Notes: generated by a model from the letters alone, not told the origin. A DNA stretch of 19,796 bases from AM-2324 sp042091035 (GCA_042091035.1 JBELIG010000041.1:1-19796), one strand, 5' to 3'. Shown: positions 7,287-15,558, counted from the stretch's first letter. Program-made: numbers and translations.

Positions 7287-7796
7287 TTATTTCTCAAGAT
7301 CAATAGGTGCTTTAAGCTCTTTTGACCGAACAAACAAGGCGACAATAGCACTGGTCAACACCCCAGATATCATTGCCCAAATCGTACTTTGCACTGCATA
7401 ATTCTCATAGCTAAAGTAAGCTTCAGCAGCTTCTCTATCATCATAATACCCTGTCTCTAATGCGTATTCAATCACATTTGGAAAAAACTCAGGAGTAATC
7501 AGGTTAGAAATTACCCATTGTGTAAGTGGACTCAATATTGTAATTACAATTGAAATCAGAAGTCCAGACATAAAACCTTGCTTAAAGTTCATCTGACCTC
7601 CAAGGTCATTATTCTTTTTATCTCTAAGCGCAAGTATGTATATAGCAAATGCAGGGATCATAAAAAACATAGTCACTACCGGATGGTACTCCAGATTTGT
7701 ACTATGCAGTCCTGCAATTCGTTCGCCTAACATCCATAGTAGCATAACAGCTATAAATATTCCAGCCCATTTAAATTCAGTTTTAAATCTTTCCAT
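7287..7796 (-). CDS. DUF4199 family membrane protein
   Basis: About 169 residues from the chosen start. Hydrophobic helices lie near residues 6-24 (KWAGIFIAVMLLWMLGE), 37-56 (VTMFFMIPAFAIYILAL), 72-92 (FMSGLLISIVITILSPLTQW) and 135-155 (STIWAMISGVLTSAIVALFV). The RDKKNNDLGGQMNFKQGF loop after helix 2 and the long loop EYALETGYYDDREAAEAYF before helix 4 are typical of DUF4199 proteins, a Bacteroidota family of unknown function. An ATG seven codons upstream (7817) extends the frame with MIINGLS. I prefer the ATG at 7796 because homologues start with the MERFKTEFKW-like segment. It lies downstream of speD across a 190-base gap. Confidence 0.8.
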   Translation of the reverse strand: MERFKTEFKWAGIFIAVMLLWMLGERIAGLHSTNLEYHPVVTMFFMIPAFAIYILALRDKKNNDLGGQMNFKQGFMSGLLISIVITILSPLTQWVISNLITPEFFPNVIEYALETGYYDDREAAEAYFSYENYAVQSTIWAMISGVLTSAIVALFVRSKELKAPIDLEK

Positions 7797-7876
7797 GCTA
7801 AGTCCATTTATTATCAAAGCTTAATAAAATATTATTCAGGTAACTATTTTGCTACGTTGCCAGGCGGGGGAGGAAA

Positions 7877-7900
7877 AATTTCAATTTCCATATTGAAATT
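7877..7900 (-). terminator. Weak hairpin terminator candidate after speD
   Basis: A perfect 9-bp inverted repeat (7877-7885 and 7892-7900) with a 6-base loop lies 87 bases after the speD stop. On the minus strand it runs into a short T stretch and then a C-rich block. The stem is AT-rich, so it is a weak intrinsic terminator at best. It also falls inside a tiny open frame (7844-7909), an alternative explanation. Confidence 0.35.
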
Positions 7901-7986
7901 AAAATCCATAAGATCATACAGAAGGTAAGGACAAAAAACTGAATATTCAGCGTGAAGGGAAAAAATGAAAACTTGAAAGGAAATAT

Positions 7987-8328
7987 TTACTGAATTATAT
8001 TCAAATCAACAGATGCAGAAACAAGCGTTTTAAAAACCTCAAGTTTGGTAGCATTGCAGCTACTAATCTGCAAATAACTTTTTTGTGATTCAGGGAAGGT
8101 ATGGACAGCAAGGTGACTTTCGGCAAGTAACCATATAGCCGTATATCCTTTGACGGGAAAATGGTGGACTAGAGTATCTAGGACACTAAAATCACTTTTT
8201 GATAGAATAGCATGTAAAGTAGCTTCCAGCGAACTTGGTTCGGTATTATCAATCCAGCATTCCCAAGAATCCATTCTTGCAGGAACCTCTACATAGGATA
8301 CATCTAATGATTCTTCTTTGCTCAACAT
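7987..8328 (-). CDS. speD: S-adenosylmethionine decarboxylase proenzyme (SpeD/SpeH type)
   Basis: A 113-residue protein of the prokaryotic pyruvoyl-dependent AdoMet decarboxylase family, which makes decarboxylated AdoMet for spermidine synthesis. The self-cleavage site is visible in LLAESHLAVHTFPE: cleavage between Glu70 and Ser71 would turn Ser71 into the pyruvoyl group. His76 and Cys91 (in QISSCN) stand at +5 and +20 from that serine, exactly the spacing of Ser63, His68 and Cys83 in the Thermotoga enzyme. It is shorter than many members (~125-140) at the C-terminus, and the usual GVSG before the site is GYTA here. No spermidine synthase (speE) is next to it, so the pathway must be completed elsewhere. 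Some SpeD homologues have become ornithine or arginine decarboxylases, so substrate is not certain. Confidence 0.87.
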   Translation of the reverse strand: MLSKEESLDVSYVEVPARMDSWECWIDNTEPSSLEATLHAILSKSDFSVLDTLVHHFPVKGYTAIWLLAESHLAVHTFPESQKSYLQISSCNATKLEVFKTLVSASVDLNIIQ

Positions 8329-8370
8329 AAGAGTCTTTACTATTTTGACTCAATATTATGGCATTTGAAG

Positions 8371-8409
8371 AAATAAAAAAAAGAAAGCTCCTCAAAGCTT
8401 TCTTTTTTT
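8371..8409 (-). terminator. Intrinsic terminator, can act on both strands
   Basis: An 8-bp perfect stem (8382-8389 with 8396-8403, AGAAAGCT type) and a 6-base loop are flanked by an A-run on one side and a T-run on the other. On the minus strand it ends in eight T residues and sits immediately after the stop of the beta-barrel gene (8413), so it closes that unit before speD. Confidence 0.85.
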
Positions 8410-8412
8410 CGA

Positions 8413-9258
8413 CTAAAAACGAATACCAAAGCGAATACCTGTATTGTTACTCATACTTAAGAAATTATCATCTCTTCCATTAATATTTTTAATCACCATA
8501 ATACCTGTTTCAATTCCAACATAAAAAGCATCTGTAATTGTAACATCAAAACCACCTCCTAAAACTAATCCAAGGTAATTATCAGTCCTTGAATTAATAC
8601 CGCTAAAATAAGAAGGCTCACCCCAAGGATTAGTAGTATTGTAATTGATGATTCGAGAATAACTTGAATATTTACGACCAAAAAGAACTACATCAGTTGA
8701 TACATAAGCAGAGACATTATTATTAATTATCCTATTAAATTGGCCACCTAAACTTATTTGTGCAACTTCGTTTTGCAATCCTGTTCTTGCTAAAGCCGAA
8801 TGGTATAAAATACCAATTCTAAATTGATTATGTTTTCCTGACTTAAACATCAAATTACTCATACTAAGATATTCCGGCGAGAAAAGAACTTCAAACGATC
8901 TATTTTTCATCAAAGCATTGTGAGCTACCGAGAGATCAAGCAAACCAACTGTAGTCATCTCGGAGGATTTTTTTACAGCCTCCAAAGAATTAGTATAAAC
9001 ATCTGAGCCTTCAGTAATCGAATCCATTGATCCTTCTATACCTTCTTCATACCTAAATCCTTCTATCTCAGCTTTTATAATCTGCATTTCTGCAGGTTTA
9101 CCATATCTGAGTTTGATCTTTACCAACAAGGCATCTTCAGATTCCAGCAAAATTTCACAATTAACCGTTTCCCCGCTGGTTTTGGTCAAAACATCCTGAG
9201 CTTGAACACTAAAAATCATTAGCAAGAACAAGCTTAAACAAGTAATCTTACGCATCAT
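8413..9258 (-). CDS. Secreted outer-membrane beta-barrel protein
   Basis: A 281-residue protein with a signal peptide (KITCLSLFLLMIFSVQAQ, cleavage about 20-21). Residues 21-75 (DVLTKTSGETVNCEILLESE and following strands) look like the small all-beta module common in Bacteroidota proteins before a barrel. From about 105 onward the sequence alternates in strand-like segments with aromatic residues (RIGILYHSALARTG, AQISLGGQFNRIIN, YVSTDVVLFGRKYSSYS, LGLVLGGGFDVTITDAFYVG) and ends in TGIRFGIRF, a terminal aromatic typical of outer-membrane barrels. Function is unknown. It follows the GH16 gene by 52 bases, a gap occupied largely by a 7-bp tandem repeat, and is closed by a strong terminator. The start could be either of two consecutive ATG codons (9258 or 9255). 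Confidence 0.78.
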   Translation of the reverse strand: MMRKITCLSLFLLMIFSVQAQDVLTKTSGETVNCEILLESEDALLVKIKLRYGKPAEMQIIKAEIEGFRYEEGIEGSMDSITEGSDVYTNSLEAVKKSSEMTTVGLLDLSVAHNALMKNRSFEVLFSPEYLSMSNLMFKSGKHNQFRIGILYHSALARTGLQNEVAQISLGGQFNRIINNNVSAYVSTDVVLFGRKYSSYSRIINYNTTNPWGEPSYFSGINSRTDNYLGLVLGGGFDVTITDAFYVGIETGIMVIKNINGRDDNFLSMSNNTGIRFGIRF

Positions 9259-9293
9259 ATATTTTTGTTTTTTAGAATTAAAACAAAATATAT

Positions 9294-9321
9294 AATTTAT
9301 AATTTATAATTTATAATTTAT
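9294..9321. repeat. Tandem heptanucleotide repeat, four copies of AATTTAT
   Basis: Four perfect head-to-tail copies of AATTTAT. The copies at 9308-9321 overlap the end of the GH16 gene, including its stop codon (9311-9313); the others lie in the gap before the beta-barrel gene start at 9258. Because the unit is 7 bp, gain or loss of copies would change the spacing upstream of the barrel gene. On the GH16 side, only the last codons or the sequence beyond the stop would be touched. Confidence 0.9.
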
Positions 9322-10933
9322 AAAATGTAATTCTATTTTTCTCAGTATTCGACTTCAAGGAAAGTATGTAATACCCTTTGTGCAAGCCTCTTAGTTCGTC
9401 TAGATATAAAACACCGTCGGCAGTCCTCTTCTCTCCTCTCAATAATGCAGCCCCCTTTTGATCATAAATTGTATATTCTATCAGTCTATTATCACCATCT
9501 AGTTCAACATTTAAAACATCATCTACAGGATTCGGATAATATTTCAAGGGCTTTTCCTTAAACTTTACATCACTTGTAGATACAGGGCCTTCTTCATAAA
9601 CTCTAATGTAGTCTATGACCATATCGCTATACGTAAAGCCAGGAGATACTGTGGACTGGATTGCGGTATTCAATAAGATATACATCTCCTCATCAAAAGG
9701 CCAGGTATCTGCATTCTTATCAGCAGGATTGTAGGTAAAATGTAGATTGCCATCAACCAGAAACCTCAACTTCTCGGCAGTCCATTCCAGTGTATACAAA
9801 TGAAACTCCGAAGAAACTGTTGAAATCACTTGCCCTCCATGATTGACTGTATTTCCAAAACTTGAGGGTGTGTGCGTTGCACTTTGTACAAAATTCTGAT
9901 TCCCACCCCAGTGTTCCATGATATCAATTTCACCACAGGCTGGCCACCCAGTAGTTCCAAATCCCAATTGCTCCCAATAGGCTCCATTCTCCGTAATATT
10001 TTTGCCCAACATCCAAAAGGCGGGCCAAGTCCCTGCACCTTCAGGCAGTTTAGCTCGGATATCAACCTTTCCATACTTGAAAGCAAATTTTGAATTCAAG
10101 CGAGCAGAAGTATAATCCTTAGTTTGCCCTTGATTCGTATAGGTCTCTTTCTTTGCACGTATGGTCATGTAGCCATCTTCTACAAAAGCATTATCCGTTC
10201 GATCCGTATAATGTTGCACCTCTCCATTGAACCAGGCAAATCCATTTGGAAGGATTGTTTGATGAAACCACTTATCCGTATCTATGGCTCCAGCCCCATC
10301 ACATTCATCTGACCATACAAGCACATTAAAATCAGTTACAGTTCCTACATCTAAAGTACCATCATATTGAAAGTCGTCAATATAGGCTCTGACTTGATCA
10401 TTATTATCTTCTCCATTTACTTGAAACAAGACTCTATTAAAATCATCGCGTTCTGTTGGATCAGCTGAACCTGCATTAAAGTTGATGAAATCATCATTCA
10501 AAAAGTCAAAACTTACTTCCTGCCACTCATCTGTAATTAGCGGCTTAATAATCTCACATTGCGTTGTCCAGGGTTCTCCGAGGTCTGCATTTTGTAGTTT
10601 TAGCGAAATTTGATTGGTCTGACTTCCTGTGAGTTGATCTGAAGGAATATATATTTTCAGGGAAAAAGTATGTTGAACTGAAAGATCAAAATTGACAGGA
10701 GTATCAAAGCGAACATTTGCGTACTGACCTCCGGTATCGTAATAATCTAGAACCTTAGAGCTCGTGTTGATGCCTTGAGCATGAGGATTATTAAAATCCG
10801 AATTCAAAGCACAATCGTCGCCGAACCATGTATTAACGGTCCCATTACCTTCAAAATCATCAAAAACCTCCTGACCGCTTAAAGAATGACAAAACAATAG
10901 AAGGATTGCAATACAAGGCATTACGCATTTCAT
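9311..10933 (-). CDS. Secreted GH16 endo-beta-glucanase (laminarinase-like) with T9SS sorting domain
   Basis: A 540-residue exported enzyme. Layout: signal peptide (1 to about 20), a beta-sandwich domain of carbohydrate-binding type (about 22-192, starting VFDDFEGN and ending YIDDFQYDG), the GH16 catalytic domain (about 203-447) and a T9SS type A C-terminal sorting domain (about 465-540, starting YYPNPVDDVLNVEL). The catalytic motif is GEIDIMEH with nucleophile Glu335, Asp337 and acid/base Glu340. Upstream are KYGKVDIRAKLP and GTWPAFWML, and downstream HLYTLEW and IDYIRVYE, all standard for laminarinase/beta-1,3-glucanase members. Expected role is cleaving beta-1,3 or mixed-linkage glucans outside the cell; exact substrate is inferred from family. 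The sorting domain means export by the type IX system. A 25-bp dyad lies upstream. Confidence 0.93.
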   Translation of the reverse strand: MKCVMPCIAILLLFCHSLSGQEVFDDFEGNGTVNTWFGDDCALNSDFNNPHAQGINTSSKVLDYYDTGGQYANVRFDTPVNFDLSVQHTFSLKIYIPSDQLTGSQTNQISLKLQNADLGEPWTTQCEIIKPLITDEWQEVSFDFLNDDFINFNAGSADPTERDDFNRVLFQVNGEDNNDQVRAYIDDFQYDGTLDVGTVTDFNVLVWSDECDGAGAIDTDKWFHQTILPNGFAWFNGEVQHYTDRTDNAFVEDGYMTIRAKKETYTNQGQTKDYTSARLNSKFAFKYGKVDIRAKLPEGAGTWPAFWMLGKNITENGAYWEQLGFGTTGWPACGEIDIMEHWGGNQNFVQSATHTPSSFGNTVNHGGQVISTVSSEFHLYTLEWTAEKLRFLVDGNLHFTYNPADKNADTWPFDEEMYILLNTAIQSTVSPGFTYSDMVIDYIRVYEEGPVSTSDVKFKEKPLKYYPNPVDDVLNVELDGDNRLIEYTIYDQKGAALLRGEKRTADGVLYLDELRGLHKGYYILSLKSNTEKNRITFYKL

Positions 10934-10978
10934 ATGTATAGATTTGTCGGCTTTACTGGCTGGTTTGACTAAAATAAA

Positions 10979-11003
10979 TCATTTTGATGATTGTTCAAAA
11001 TGA
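10979..11003. promoter_or_regulatory. Perfect 9-bp dyad upstream of the GH16 gene
   Basis: TCATTTTGA (10979-10987) and its exact reverse complement TCAAAATGA (10995-11003) are separated by 7 bases. The dyad lies 46-70 bases before the GH16 start and 60-84 bases after the nnr stop. It could be an operator for a dimeric regulator of the glucanase. On the minus strand it also runs into TTTATTTTA, so a weak terminator for nnr is the alternative. Confidence 0.45.
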
Positions 11004-11062
11004 CCGAAGTTAAATTCTAAATAGTTTTTTAATCTTAAACAGACAATAGTGGCGAGAAGGCT

Positions 11063-12562
11063 TTAATTTTTCGATCGAACCTCGATAAATTCAATAATAT
11101 CCGAAGCTATCAGAGCATAGAGTCCACGTTTCTTAGCCGCACGATCTCCAGCTTCCCCATGGAAATAGACTCCAATCATTGCTGCTTTTAGAGACTCATA
11201 GCCTTGAGCTAATAATGAAGTGATCATACCTGTAAGCACATCTCCACTTCCGGCTGTTGACATCCCTTGATTTCCAGAAGAATTAAAGTAAAGTTCACCA
11301 TCTGGTGAGGCAATCACAGAGTAAGCATCTTTGAGCAAAACGATACAATTATACTTTTTTGAAAAGGCTTGGAGCTTTTTGTGTCGTTCGGCTGTATCTG
11401 TAAATCCTCCGACCAAGCTTCTAAACGCAGCAACATGAGGAGTCAATATTGAATTTGCAGGAAGAGCATCAAGCATTTCTGGGTTTTCACTCAATATAGT
11501 TAGTCCGTCGGCATCAATAACTAAGGGCACTTTACAGCTATCTAAAAGTTTTGATAACAGTTCAGTAGTTTCAGCACTACTACCCACGCCAGGACCGAAG
11601 CCAATGGCAGAAAATGAATCTAAATCAAAAAGTTGGGAGATATGCGCCTCGGATTGATCAACCTCACAAATAGCCTCTGGAACAGATATTTGCATTATAT
11701 TGTATCCACAAGCTGGCACTTGCGTTGTTAAAAGACCAGTCCCTGTTCGCAGACAAGCCAATGAAGCCAAAATTGCTGCACCCACTTTACCTTGAGAACC
11801 AACCATCAGGCAGGCATGTCCATAATTTCCTTCATGAGAGATTTGAGGCCTGTTCTGAACCAAGTCCAGGACTTCTTCATCAATCCAGTATGCATCAGAA
11901 TCAAGTTCCTGAATATATTTTTCGTCCAAGCCAATATCTACGACCTCCCATTTTTTTATAAATGGGCTATGTTCAGGATAGAAAAATGAAATTTTTGGAC
12001 GCTGAAAACTGATTACTAAATCAGCATGAATAATAAGTGCATCGCTGGGACTTATTCGATCCCCACTCATTCCAGTAGGAATATCTAAAGAAACAATTCG
12101 CTTACCACTAGAATTTGCTGCCTCGACAACCTCAGCAAGTAGCCCATAGACCTTACTTTTCATACCCGATCCAATAATACTATCGACAATAACATCTGAC
12201 ATACTTAAATCGGGTAGATCACTGATGTCTTCCACGACAATAACATCATCTAGCATATTGAAATTGGCAATACAATCTGTCGAAAGTTCATCTTTGAACT
12301 TCACAAGAACAGCTCTTGCATAAATACCCTTTTTACGAAGCATTCTGCACAAGGCGAGACCATCTCCCCCGTTATTGCCAACACCACAGAGAACAGTGAC
12401 TCGCTGACGCCACACATCATGACCCATTAAAGCATCAAAGAATGAGCTAGTGGCCATTTCCATAAGCTCCCAAGAACTTATATTAGAGTGCTCGATAGTA
12501 TGTTTATCTGCATCTCTAATCTGTGGAATAGTAAGTATTTTTTTGATCCCCTTAGATCTCAT
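11063..12562 (-). CDS. nnr: Bifunctional NAD(P)H-hydrate repair enzyme (epimerase + ADP/ATP-dependent dehydratase)
   Basis: A 499-residue fusion. The N-terminal half (about 1-215) is the YjeF_N epimerase: GVGNNGGDGLALCRML (61-76), VDSIIGSGM (126-134) and SLDIPTGMSGD (158-168), the last two bearing the cation-binding and catalytic aspartates. The C-terminal half (about 225-499) is the carbohydrate-kinase-like dehydratase: NYGHACLMVGS (246-256), GFGPGVG (321-327), DADGLTIL (350-357), LTPH (373-376) and the AGSGDVLTG nucleotide loop (437-445). Together they convert damaged R- and S-NAD(P)H hydrates back to NAD(P)H in the cytoplasm. The usual HKG..G before the first dehydratase strand reads HEGNYG here. 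It is a single-gene unit: a strong terminator stands upstream and 129 bases separate it from GH16. Confidence 0.94.
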   Translation of the reverse strand: MRSKGIKKILTIPQIRDADKHTIEHSNISSWELMEMATSSFFDALMGHDVWRQRVTVLCGVGNNGGDGLALCRMLRKKGIYARAVLVKFKDELSTDCIANFNMLDDVIVVEDISDLPDLSMSDVIVDSIIGSGMKSKVYGLLAEVVEAANSSGKRIVSLDIPTGMSGDRISPSDALIIHADLVISFQRPKISFFYPEHSPFIKKWEVVDIGLDEKYIQELDSDAYWIDEEVLDLVQNRPQISHEGNYGHACLMVGSQGKVGAAILASLACLRTGTGLLTTQVPACGYNIMQISVPEAICEVDQSEAHISQLFDLDSFSAIGFGPGVGSSAETTELLSKLLDSCKVPLVIDADGLTILSENPEMLDALPANSILTPHVAAFRSLVGGFTDTAERHKKLQAFSKKYNCIVLLKDAYSVIASPDGELYFNSSGNQGMSTAGSGDVLTGMITSLLAQGYESLKAAMIGVYFHGEAGDRAAKKRGLYALIASDIIEFIEVRSKN

Positions 12563-12673
12563 AAAAGTTTGAAATGTTAGTACTAATATCGACTAAGTTA
12601 TGAATCTATAACTACATAAAATGTCATATTTTTAAAAGAAGTGAAACACAGGTACTAAAACACAAAAATTAGC

Positions 12674-12714
12674 ATAAAAAAGGCGGATATACATTGTTGA
12701 ATACCCGCCTTTTA
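12674..12714 (-). terminator. Strong intrinsic terminator after the TonB-dependent receptor
   Basis: A 9-bp stem AAAAGGCGG/CCGCCTTTT (12678-12686 and 12705-12713), continued by 3 bp after one mismatch, has a 10-base loop and an A-run on the plus-strand left, which reads as a T-tract on the minus strand. It begins about 16 bases after the receptor stop and isolates the receptor from nnr. Confidence 0.88.
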
Positions 12715-12729
12715 ATCAAAACGAAAGAA

Positions 12730-15447
12730 TTAGAACTTGAAACTCAATCTTGAGAAGAAGAAAGCTCCATCAGAACCCATCTGTACCGAGTCATTGAAGC
12801 CACCTTGATCGGTCCAACCATCCCATTGAGGAGTTGGATAGGTATTCAGTAAATTATTAGCTCCTAAACTGATATCCATACGATCTGTTACAGACCAATT
12901 TACACCAATATCTAGTGTTCCAGCCTGCTCATAAATATCGGTAGCTACAGCAAGTAAAGCTGCCGCTTCCTCTGCATTTGTTGCAGGTGAATCTACCCAT
13001 TGAAAATCTTGGATAAGTACTTCACTGAATAAAGTGTAGGCTAAATTTATACTCAGGTCACCCATTTTAAGCCCTGCATTTACACCAATTTTATAATCTG
13101 GTGCAGCAGCTTCTAAATAAGCTTGGGAGAATGGACCGAAGAAAGTATATTCATTCAAGCTTCCTGAATTGATAGCCTCAATCTCTGTATTATTAAAATT
13201 CGCTGCTATTCCTGCTGTGATATTGTTATCATCAGTAAGCCAATGTTTGTATCTCAAAACAACATCTAAACCAGTTGTTCGAGTGTCCACACCATTTGCA
13301 AAAAACTGAACATCACTTACATCAGATGCAAGCCCTGAAGCATCAAAATAATCTGTAAGGATGATTCTATCTGTAACATTGATCATGTATCCATCAATCG
13401 TTGCTGTAAAACCACCTTTCTTAAGTGTGAAACCAGCCGCAAAGTTTGAAGCTTCCTCCTGCTTAAGCTCATCAATTCCAAAATCTCTAGCAATATCACT
13501 CGTATTAGAAGCAAGCAGCGTGCGGACTGAAGTACCGGCTACAATATTGTTAAACACCAAGTTATAATGTACCTGCGCTAAGGATGGCGCTCTAAAACCA
13601 GTAGAGTATGTTGAACGAACACTGAGTGCATCAGAAACCTTATACCTTGCACCCAACTTATAGTTAAAGGTGTTCCCAAAGTCACTATAATTTTCAAAAC
13701 GCAATGCTGCAGTTAGTAAAAATTGCTCTGTGGCATTCAATTCAAAATCTGCATAAGCACCAACATTAGAACGGCTAGCGTTAACTACATTTGCAGGACT
13801 ATATCCAGGGAATCCCTGAGACCCACCAGAAGGAACCTCTCCAAATTCATTGGTATAAGCAACTTGATTTGCAGGATCTGTAATTACATTCCCTGAAGCA
13901 TCATAGGTTGCATACGAACCTTCTTCTCCCTCAAAAATTGTAAAGTTCTCACTTCTAAATTCTGCCCCGAATGCCATATTCAATCCATTAGCTATGGATT
14001 CATTATACTTACTTACTCCCAATGCTGAGTTATTCATAGAAAGACTATGCCCTCCAGCATCAAATTCCGTAGGTGCATTTGCGCCCATAGAACCCATTGA
14101 AGCATTGTTTGTCCCTTTGATTGTATACTGGAAGTTATTCATACCATAGGTATGACTCAAATCTACATTCCATCCACTACTCAAGGCTGTTTGATAGCCA
14201 ACAGTTGCAGAATTGTCAATAATCTTTGAAGTGATTCTAGGAGAAAAACCATCTGGATATAATGCGCTATTCGACCTTGAATCATCTGCTGCTGCTCCTC
14301 TGGAGAATGCATAAGCATCCGTATATCTATTTACATAATCCCCGAACACATAAACCTCACCATTTCCTACCGGAAATGCTGCATTTAGTAAGCCCTGATA
14401 TTGATCAACGGCAGCAGAACCATATCCCTGTCTCCATTCAAAACCAGGTCTTAAAGTTCGATCCTTCATCATGCCTTCTGCTGTAACATTGATGAAAGCA
14501 CCATTATCGTTCAGTTTCGTTCCATAATTCAAACCAATCTTGCTGGTATTACCGTCAAAAGAGCGATCTTCTCCATCGATACGGTTAGTACCTTCAATAT
14601 TAAACAAAGCCGGCTCCCAACCATCTTGATCCTCAAAAACTCCTTCTGCATATTCTTCGCCCACAGCCGTACTGTGTGCACCATAACTTACAAATGCTTC
14701 AAGACCATCTGTCTGATCTTTGAGTACAATATTGATTACTCCAGCAATTGCATCAGAACCATACTGTGCAGAGGCACCATCTCGCAAAACTTCTATCCGC
14801 TTGATAGCTGAGACTGGAATTGCATTCAGGTCAGTACCTGAATTTCCACGACCTCTAGTTCCAAATATATTTACTAAAGAAGACTGATGCCTGCGCTTTC
14901 CATTTATCAATACCAAAGTCTGATCAGGACCCATCCCCCTTAATGATGCAGGGTCAATGTGATCTGCACCGTCAGAACCTGATTGCTTGGTAGCATTAAA
15001 AGATGGAGCGGCATATTGGAGAATTTGATTCATCTCTACCCGGCCGTTGGAAATAGCTAATTCTGAAATATCAATGACATCAATTGGTGCAGGACTATCT
15101 GTAGCTGATCGATTATAACTTCTAGATCCAACTAAAACAATCTCATCTAAAGAAACACCTGCTTCAAGGATTACATCGATTGTATTTCTTCCATTGATTG
15201 GGATAAGTATAGAGGTATACCCAGTGTAACTAACATTTAGTGATGCATTGACATCAGAAACCATTATTGTGAAATCACCCTCCAAATCGGTGGTAGTTCC
15301 TTCTGAAGTTCCATCCACTTGAACAGATGCTCCAATTAATGCTTCACCTTTACTGTCTTTAACTGTTCCGTTTATTTTTGTTTGCGCATTCAAGAAAATC
15401 ACCATTCCGAAACTCGCAAAAAAAGTTAGTAAGAGTTTTTTGTACAT
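12730..15447 (-). CDS. TonB-dependent outer-membrane receptor with N-terminal carboxypeptidase-like domain
   Basis: A 905-residue receptor with a signal peptide (1 to about 21, ending FLNAQ). Next comes a carboxypeptidase-regulatory-like beta-sandwich (about 24-98, TKINGTVKDSKGEALIGA and a GYTSI-like end) and a DEIVLVGSR TonB-box-like segment. The plug domain (about 115-240) carries LRGMGPDQTLVLINGKRRH, the IPVSAIKRIEVLRDGASAQYG motif and SDAIAGVINIVLK. The rest forms the 22-strand barrel and ends in FFFSRLSFKF with the terminal aromatic. Such receptors import large or scarce ligands with energy from TonB-ExbBD. The plug resembles the general siderophore/carbohydrate receptor type rather than SusC, and no SusD gene is near, so the ligand is not assigned. 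It is a single-gene unit with a strong terminator. Confidence 0.94.
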   Translation of the reverse strand: MYKKLLLTFFASFGMVIFLNAQTKINGTVKDSKGEALIGASVQVDGTSEGTTTDLEGDFTIMVSDVNASLNVSYTGYTSILIPINGRNTIDVILEAGVSLDEIVLVGSRSYNRSATDSPAPIDVIDISELAISNGRVEMNQILQYAAPSFNATKQSGSDGADHIDPASLRGMGPDQTLVLINGKRRHQSSLVNIFGTRGRGNSGTDLNAIPVSAIKRIEVLRDGASAQYGSDAIAGVINIVLKDQTDGLEAFVSYGAHSTAVGEEYAEGVFEDQDGWEPALFNIEGTNRIDGEDRSFDGNTSKIGLNYGTKLNDNGAFINVTAEGMMKDRTLRPGFEWRQGYGSAAVDQYQGLLNAAFPVGNGEVYVFGDYVNRYTDAYAFSRGAAADDSRSNSALYPDGFSPRITSKIIDNSATVGYQTALSSGWNVDLSHTYGMNNFQYTIKGTNNASMGSMGANAPTEFDAGGHSLSMNNSALGVSKYNESIANGLNMAFGAEFRSENFTIFEGEEGSYATYDASGNVITDPANQVAYTNEFGEVPSGGSQGFPGYSPANVVNASRSNVGAYADFELNATEQFLLTAALRFENYSDFGNTFNYKLGARYKVSDALSVRSTYSTGFRAPSLAQVHYNLVFNNIVAGTSVRTLLASNTSDIARDFGIDELKQEEASNFAAGFTLKKGGFTATIDGYMINVTDRIILTDYFDASGLASDVSDVQFFANGVDTRTTGLDVVLRYKHWLTDDNNITAGIAANFNNTEIEAINSGSLNEYTFFGPFSQAYLEAAAPDYKIGVNAGLKMGDLSINLAYTLFSEVLIQDFQWVDSPATNAEEAAALLAVATDIYEQAGTLDIGVNWSVTDRMDISLGANNLLNTYPTPQWDGWTDQGGFNDSVQMGSDGAFFFSRLSFKF

Positions 15448-15558
15448 AAACTAGTTTTATTTTGTTAAAAATTAAAAACACAGCCTAATGTAAACAAATT
15501 GTATTTTTTTAAAAAATTATAATCTCCTTACTAAAGAAACCATAGAATAAAAACAACC

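Noticed and set aside
7815..7823. TA-N3-TTTG boxes before several genes (7815-7823, 5316-5324, 12663-12671)
   Set aside because: The spacing is one base longer than the known -7 consensus and no matching -33 box was found; too weak to list as promoters.
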